From: Pseudoscleropodium purum
Lineage: Eukaryota; Streptophyta; Bryopsida; Hypnales; Brachytheciaceae
Direction of reading: 5' to 3'
DNA: 64,000 bases
Assembly (NCBI GenBank): GCA_963969395.1
Contig: OZ017800.1
Coordinates: 12,804,479-12,868,478, forward strand
In this document: positions 57,207 to 64,000 of the stretch, one piece after another
How positions within the stretch are numbered: the stretch's first letter is position 1
Layout: every line of letters starts with the position of its first letter
Translations under genes and position numbers: made by a program
The notes under the pieces: model-generated
Seen by the model: only the letters and a program-made list of their open reading frames with translations
Told to the model about the DNA's origin: nothing
Database searches by the model: none

Positions 57207-59980
57207 GCTGGTGTCCACATTCACAAACTCCCGATCCTGCACTTCCGATGGAGGACATTGGCCAATTCCGTCCATAGGGATGTCGCTCACGTTGGCCAAG
57301 AAATCATTGCCTTGTACAACCTTCGGAATTCCCTGTGTGCATTTCGAAATAGTCTCGTCCACATTGCACATCGGAATGCTAGTCTTCATACGCGGATTCA
57401 ATGTTGTTTTCGGCTTTGGACTCATAGTTTGACATATTGGGGTCGGGGATGATCTCTCTATCTCTCCGGCGCAGGGTGCCTGTTTCTTGCCTTCTTCTCC
57501 AGAGGGTGACTACACTTCCAAGTGCAGCGGTTCTTCAGCCGCACTAGTCGTCTGCGACGGGGCGGGAGGAGAAAGTGACTCAGACCTGGGCACTTTTTTT
57601 CGACAAGGATCGGTCATTAAGTCGGCTCTGTCTCCCTCTTGAAGCATAATGGACGTCTGAATCTCCACAGGAGACTTAGATGCTGAGGGGCTTCCATGGG
57701 AAGTGTCCTTCATTTTCCCCATGAAAGTGCTAAACATTGACTTTAGCTCTTCTACTGCGCTGTTCGTAGCTGCTGTACTCACAAGAACTTTCGAGAACTC
57801 GCCCTTCAAGTCTGTCTGAGACTTCTCTATAGCACATATTCTTGCTGAATCTCCTGCAATGAGACCCTAAAATTCTCAACCGCCATTCAAACAAGGGAAA
57901 CTCCAAAGTTAGTCAATTATCAAGTTTCTACCAATGGGGTCACTGATCAATGACTTGCCTACTACTGAATGACTACGTTTTGACTTGTCCACCTACGTAC
58001 AACAGAAAATGCGATTGGGTCATGACTGCGCTACAACCACTGTAGAGATGACGCCACTCATTGTTTAGCAACATGAAAACATAAAATGTGAGAGAAGTTC
58101 AAAGGGCCTCACCAATCCGCGTCCAACATGGCCTGCAGATAACTGCATTCCATCTGCAATGTCCATTAGTCCTGAGTTGGTAGGCCTTCCCTCCTTCTGC
58201 ATCCAACATGGTAATAGCATTCAAATGCGGCATATTCATTTGCACATATTCTTTACAAGTGAAAGCACAAAACAAGCAAGAACAAAGGTAATACTATCTT
58301 CCGAACGTGGAAAATGGAGAACCCTAATCTCACCAACTCTGCCTCCTTTCTGGCTTTCCCTTTTCGGCCCACAGCGGAGAAATTCTTCACTTGCCTCTTG
58401 CATGGGCCATTGTCGCCGCTTTCTTCTGTTGCATCTCTGTACTCCAATAATCCTGCAGCCTACTCCACTGATTTGGATTCACGTGAGATGGGCATTCATC
58501 TTCTGCGCTGCTTAGGAAATGAGCCTTCAACCTAGAGCGCTCTGTCTTCAAGTACCTCTTGATGGCATTCCTGAAGCCCAGCATACTCAACTTGTTGCCT
58601 AAGTACTCGAAGTCATTGTCCAGGGTATTCCTCAACTTTTGCACACTCTCATGCTTCTGTTTTTCCCAATCTATGATACTCATGTCAAGAATACGTGGCA
58701 CATATGTCCTCACTGAGCTGTCCCAAGCATTTTTCCCACACAACCAGCATCAATTTCTCCGTCATCAGTGACTGTAATGCTGTGGGGTTTTTTGCCAACC
58801 CTGCTCCGCTCCCTCCTTCCCTCGTCATAGATGCTGCGTTTTAGATGTCACGATGCCTTCCCCACGCTATCTGCAGACATTTCGCCTGCATTGCTAAAGT
58901 CTTGTCCTAGAGAATTTCCCACCCACCTGTCCGGATAGGGAGCTGAGGAAGGTTGTGGCCCAGCACCCCACTGCGGTGGCTGCATTTGCGGTGGCTGCAT
59001 CCATTGGTTGTTAGGCACCCATTGCCAATTCCCAACATATGGAAGCCCTGCTTGCGATGGTACTTCTGAGGCGCGTTGTGCAATTGGAGACTGCGGTCGG
59101 TGAATTTGTATAGGGGACCGCATTTGCACGTCGACTCTCTTGCGCTTCTGCCTTTTGTCGATGAGGTTCTCCTCAGCGTCCAAGTCATCGTCCTCTGAGT
59201 CGAACACTTGCATCGTACTAGCTTTACCTGCATCCATGTCCAATAATATTTTCATCAACAACCCTAAACCGCTCAAGTCCTTCCCTATGTGGCATTGCTC
59301 TTCCATCTTGCAAGTAAAGAAGAAGTACAATTGTGAGTCAAATCTGCTTCTCTATCCAAGAGTTTTACTTGAACTACAGCGTATATACAGTGAAGTAAAA
59401 ACCGACATCTTTTCTAACAAAACAAATCACACTATAGCCGTCATAGAATGCAACTTCTATACGTACCATTTTCCACTACGATGACGTTTACAAACCCTAC
59501 TCAACGTACGAGGAGGCCCACACCGCGAGAAGGGCAAATTACTTATAGGCGAGACCTCCGAGGTCGCCTTGCTCTGAACATATGCACACACAACTGCTAG
59601 ATTCATCATACCTGCGGCAATACCTTCGTTGTCTGTTTTGGTTTCGTCGGAAGAGGAAGCTGCATCTACATTCATTTTGCCCCTCCTCTGCACGCGCTTA
59701 CTCCTGCATCGTGCGTTTCCCCTCACTGGCAACGTCGGATGACTTCGTCTGGGCAATCCAAAGTTTTCTCTTGCAATGTGACCCCTTCCCGCATCGACTG
59801 CCTCAAGCAATACTTCTTTCTGGGGATTCAAATCCTTTGTCCTACACATATGAATTCACAACTTACTACAGTCCAATACGTCGCTACGAGGTAGGTCAAA
59901 CAAAATACAAGAGCGCATGTTACCGTGAATGTCGACAAACTCTCTACTCCAAAGTCCGTGCCTCAAAACGGGTTTAGGGT
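57207..59980 (-). pseudogene. second TnpA-like / Transposase_24-type CACTA gene, partial
   Basis: Read leftward: 59849-59457 (IAAGMMNLAVVCAYVQSKA), 59330-58848 (acidic DSEDDDLDAEENLIDKRQKR, then a Pro/Gln-rich part with WQWVPNNQWMQPP), 58743-58387 (CGKNAWDSSVRTYVPRILDM, TLDNDFEYLGNKLSMLGFR, QWSRLQDYWSTEMQQKKAATM), 57809-57510 (EELKSMFSTFMGKM) and 57425-57207. Each block has a counterpart in the same order at 38.9-42.5 kb on the plus strand, so the genes are paralogues. The YW-containing block fits Transposase_24. This copy keeps a Trp where the other has a stop, so it is better preserved, but it is cut at 57206 by element copy 4 and no TNP2 transposase is next to it. Confidence 0.65.
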
Positions 59981-61243
59981 TTCGCTAGCCTTTGCAGCCT
60001 CCGTACGCCGCCATACAGCCGCCAAACGTGTGTAATGTGGCGGTTTTCTAGTACTCCTCAACTTATTCAACTAGTTTATACCCACTAAACTAATGTATGA
60101 CTCTACAATGACTCGAGCGGTACTAGAATAACAAACGCAGTCATACATGAGTAGTACGTTGCAACTGGAAGTCTACTATACAATGATTGGACTCGGCTTC
60201 CGAGACCAATTAATGTAGCAGTTGAGCAAGAAACAAGAAAAGCGGACAGAAATTGCACAAGAACTCCAGTGCATGAAGAATAGAAGGCGGAGGACTTATA
60301 TTCTTTGGATGGCCACTTCCATAGGCTTCAGTTTTTGCCGTAAGAGCTGCACACGCTTGTCTCGTTCTAATTCGTAGGCAAACTTTTCCTCGTCTCCTGT
60401 TGCCATCTTCTCTTCCTCCATCTGCTTCTGAATTAGGTTAGTGAAATGCCCATAGTGCCCAGGCAACAATAGTACTATAAAGATTGACGTTCACAAGCAG
60501 CGCGTTACCAAGAAACAAGGGTATGCACACCTTTTTCCTGCTCCGTCATTATCTTGCAGGCACCTAAGTGATCGGATGTCTGTCACAAGAAGAGAAGTGA
60601 TGACCGCGTGCTTCAGCTGCGATCAAATAGCAGAATGCAAAAGAGCCGGCTTTGTCGTGAATCTTGATTTTGCTGCCTTCCTAGCGTCGTTGAAGAAATT
60701 CCGCTAAAGTGAATAACGAAGAAGCCTATAGTAGCCAATACTCTGTGTCGCTATAGAACGACGGCAGAGAATCACTTCTTGATACGGTAATAAATGTCCA
60801 CTGAATTTGGTCCTTTTCTTGTGGACGTCAATCATGAGAGCAATGTCCGTGCTCTGCGTCGGTGATAATTTTGTGGGATTGCCTTTGAGGGTACGGAGTG
60901 TTAGCCTTTTATTGTAGAAATTGCCTTTCAATGAATCCTGAATTTCTTAAGTGCTTTCAACCCTAAACTGCTTATACGTCTTCAGAATTATGCCGAACTT
61001 ACCTCAAGCACTAAATGTTGTACTTCACGATGCTCTGTAAGATGATCCGACAGTCTTAATTTGAATTACTGTGCTTTCAAAAGTTCTTCTATTTTCCCTT
61101 ACATGCCATGCTGTGGTTCCTTGTGCATATGCTACGTTGCCCATGTACATTCTCCTTCAGTTTCTTGTTGCGTTGAGAAGCCATGTGAAATGAAGGGGAT
61201 GCTATGTACATGTCAGGAAAATTGTATTCAAGTGTGGACTTCC
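59981..61243. other. CACTA-flank DNA with coding remnants on the minus strand
   Basis: Two short coding-like remnants on the minus strand: about 60425-60290 (charged, EEEKMATGDEEKFAYELERD, likely helical) and 60931-60704 (LTLRTLKGNPTKLSPTQSTD). I recognise neither. A TGACT/AGTCA-rich block lies at about 60060-60150. The rest shows no coding signal. Confidence 0.35.
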
Positions 61244-64000
61244 TGTCGTAGCACAGGGCAGGTCAATTCCTCATTATACTCACAAAAATCGCTCTAGAGT
61301 ATAACTAAGTGACTCTAAAGATCGAACCCACAAGATCCTGTGAAGTATCTAGCTCTATTAAGCAGTTAAGCTCAGTCAGTATCCCAATCTTACTTTCCGG
61401 TCCTAGATCTAGAACCAGAAATACCACCACACCGGATAACTACAGACCGGATTACTCCTTCTTCCGATCTTACTAACTATCCGGTTTGTACAAATATCCA
61501 AATCCCAGGATCTTACAACTTCCGGTCCTGGAAATCCATCCTGACCAATCCGGTCCGGATGGTCATCATGTATCCGTAATCCTATCCGGTTTGGTTTTGC
61601 CTTTGTTTCACCATCAGAGGGGTCGCCGCTTACATTTGAGAGTGGTAGGCCCACCACTCCTTCCGTGACTTATAGTGGCTGAAGACCCACTGTCCTACTT
61701 CCTAAACTTCTAAACTAATCCGGATCCGGTTTGGTCCTTCACAACAACCCAGATAGCAATCCGGGTTGTAGGTCACACAAAGACCCCACACTCGACCCCA
61801 TACTCGACCCTCTCATACTACAACGACCTTGATGCTACTTCCGATCCGTGCAAAGATAGGTGGTAACAAGTGTACCCGTCCGTTCCAACATCAACTAAAG
61901 TTCTTCCGTTTACCAACTAAGGTGGTAAGACCTCACAAGAGATCGGACACTCGACCGGATTTCCCACCCGGGAGTTCTAGCGCAGCTAAGGAATCCCTCC
62001 CTACCTGCCTAGCCTAACAATGGCTTTCTCATCCGGAATCTCAAACTCTAGACGTGCTGAGGAACTAAGTTCACTCCCAACTCTTAGATACCTACTCACA
62101 TGCACCTAGGATCGGAAAAGAAACACCAAGGGGAGAAATCACTCGCAAACCGGCTCGTACTATCCTAACTCCACATCATACAATCCTGTCGCGCTGGAGA
62201 GAGACACACAATGAGGAGAAGAAAAAGGTACAAGAAATTTGCAAAATGAAGACTCCTAGTTCCCATCGCAGGAACCGATTTATATACCAAATGTAAAAAC
62301 CCTAAAAGTACAAAGCGGAGCGGAAAACCCGTGGGGGTCCGCCGCCACCCTAATCTAACTTCCGGTCTAACCTAATACTGTTGAGTCGGATCCCGATCCG
62401 GATCCGCTCCTACTCCTAACTGAAATCAAAATCCTATCTACTCTACAACCCTAGATCCTATTGTCGGGCTTCCGCTCTCCGGAACCAGCTGCTCGAAGAC
62501 TTCACTCAAGTTCCGGTTCCGTTCCCCCTCCCCAGGGTTAGATCCGGGTGAAGACTCCAGGTCGATTGTAATATCCAGTCTCATGCCCGGATTCTCAGTC
62601 CGTGCTGACTTCTTGGACTCGGGAGTCCAATCCTTCCCACCCTTCGAAACGGTCGCATCCGGAAAGGAATCCGGTAGCGAGAGGTCCGAGAGGTGTATCC
62701 CCTTGGAGCACGTTGCTCCAGTCAGCTTCCGGCTGCTTTCCTCAATCCGGTCCGCAGCCTTCCGTCCCTCCATCATCGCCGTCTCCACCTGCTCAACAAA
62801 GTCGGTGAGAATCCGGACCATCCGGGAACCGGATAGTTTCTTCTCCTCGTACATCTTCTCGTCGAAGAGCTTCGCTTTGGTGGCGGCCGTTCCGGTTGCT
62901 CCTAGGGTGGCCTTGATTTGCTCGGCTATCTTCCGAGTCTCCTCCGCCATCTCCTGGGTGGCCGTCACGTCTTCCTGATAGGCAAAGAGGGTTGCCTTCA
63001 GGGTGTCCACTTCCTCCTACAGCCGGCGGATCTCCGCTTCCTGTTTCCGGGTCTCTTCCGGATTGGTGATGCACTCCGCCACCTGTTCCGCCAACTTACT
63101 GTCCGGTGGCGCATCTACCAACTTCCCGATTGCCGAAAGCGTTCTGTGCTTGACCTCCCAATCCGCCCTGATGTTGCAGAGGAGGTTGATGAGGCCGTTG
63201 AACGGATCTTGCAATTCCGTGTCTTCCCCGGAAACGGTCTTTCCGACTTCCGGTCTTTCTTCAAGGGCCGGTTTGTCGTGACCGGGAGGTGTCCCGCGCT
63301 TGTGGGGAGGCGTCAACTTCTGTCGCTTGATGGGCGGCATTGGCGGCTCCTCCTCTTCCTCGCTTGACTCCCGGTCTGACCCGGAATCGGACTCGGCCTC
63401 GTCATCCGTTTCCGACTCCCCATACTTCAGGAGGACTTCTTGAGTCCTCCACACCTTCTCCTCCGCGTCGGTGAGGAGTTGGTGTTCCCGATAGAGGTGG
63501 AAGAGGTAAGGGCACACTGGACTGGCCCTCTTCTTCCCAACTCTACTAACGAGCTGGGTCACGAGATCGGAAATGATCCGTGCCCAGTCCACTTTCCGGG
63601 TACCACTGAGGGCACCGAAAATGGTGTTGCCAAGGGTGATCGTCACCCTTGTCGGCTTTTCCGGGTGAAGGACCGGAACCAGGAACTGCAGAAGCCGACG
63701 ATGTCGGTCATCCACGCAATCCTCGACCGCGTACCCGTCCTTCGGATTGACGGCCCCCTGGAATTTGCCCCGGACGAACTCATCCTTCTGGTTTGCCATT
63801 CCTAACCCTCCTGCTCGGAAACGATAAACACCTCTCCACAGTTCCTCGTTCTAGCGGCTAGGGGATCCTCTCACGGTGTTATTAAACTGGTTGGACAGTT
63901 TGCCGAGGAGTTCCTTGACCATTCTCTCCTCCCTAAAACCCCAGGGTTTCTCTGCAAACCCTAGGCAACCCATAGAGGTGAGGTCCTCCATGAGTTGAGA
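61244..64000 (-). mobile_element. 3.3-kb TGTCGCAGC element, copy 5 (runs off the window)
   Basis: Starts TGTCGTAGC, one base from the consensus, preceded by CTTCC. It is the most diverged copy, with a small duplication (ACTCGACCCCATACTCGACCC) near 61790. The other end and any target duplication lie beyond the window. Confidence 0.8.
62438..64000 (-). pseudogene. broken 554-residue element protein, copy 5 (5' end outside window)
   Basis: The frame is aligned to the other copies from about residue 38 (QLMEDLTSMGCLGFAEKPWG at the window edge) to the usual end. Two in-frame TAG codons replace residues kept elsewhere: a Trp in the SWNE motif at about 63853 and a Gln in RRLQEEVD at about 63018. 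The remaining parts are colinear with the family and not frameshifted. It is an old, inactive copy. Confidence 0.75.

Noticed and set aside
1..64000. CRISPR arrays, bacterial operons, tRNA or rRNA genes
   Set aside because: The DNA is plant nuclear in character; no regularly spaced repeats and no convincing full cloverleaf or rRNA core was seen.

Overview
This is nuclear DNA from a land plant. The evidence is one intron-containing gene for a plastid-type ABC1 atypical kinase, long AT-rich intergenic DNA, a retrotransposon with an Asp-tRNA primer site, and plant-type CACTA and hAT transposons. The heavy nesting of mobile elements suggests a large, repeat-rich genome. I cannot name the species or decide between seed plant, fern, lycophyte and bryophyte.

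Layout. 1-6735: an eleven-exon ABC1K gene on the plus strand, with all exon phases compatible. 6736-19250: AT-rich DNA with no coding signal, holding two old local duplications. 19250-23625: 5' part of a Ty3-type (Athila/Tat-like) retrotransposon with LTR end, primer site, a zinc-knuckle ORF, an unknown ORF and a gag capsid-like ORF; pol is missing. 24781-29649: an unrecognised coiled-coil reading frame broken by stops and split by an insertion. 32951-43334: a decayed CACTA transposon with a TNP2-type transposase on the minus strand, a Transposase_24/TnpA-like gene on the plus strand, and a fragment of an FCP1/NIF-type phosphatase-like gene. 43335-about 49380: a hAT-type end followed by a protein-kinase-like gene, probably hAT cargo. 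52172-53904: GC-rich hAT subterminal DNA and a truncated hAT transposase. 57207-about 61243: a second, paralogous TnpA-like gene.

The most striking component is a family of 3.3-kb units, four complete (25968-29272, 29650-32950, 45277-48573, 53905-57206) and one running off the window (61244-64000). Each begins TGTCGCAGC (TGTCGTAGC in the fifth) and the complete ones end GCTGCGACA or one base from it. Two have perfect 5-bp target duplications. All four complete units keep an intact 554-codon ORF behind a TATAAAA box, with a second TATA box downstream of the ORF. No pol or internal LTR pair is present, so they are either solo LTRs of a retrotransposon that carries a gene inside its LTR, or a non-autonomous element class I cannot place. 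Copies lie inside the kinase gene, the coiled-coil frame, the hAT transposase and CACTA genes, so they were late arrivals.

Three small hAT elements (33797-34095, 34313-34604, 41509-41819) with 8-bp target duplications share their ends with the kinase-bearing element, which ties them to one hAT family. Translations, splice sites and target duplications were read by eye; family assignments come from recognising motifs, not from searches.
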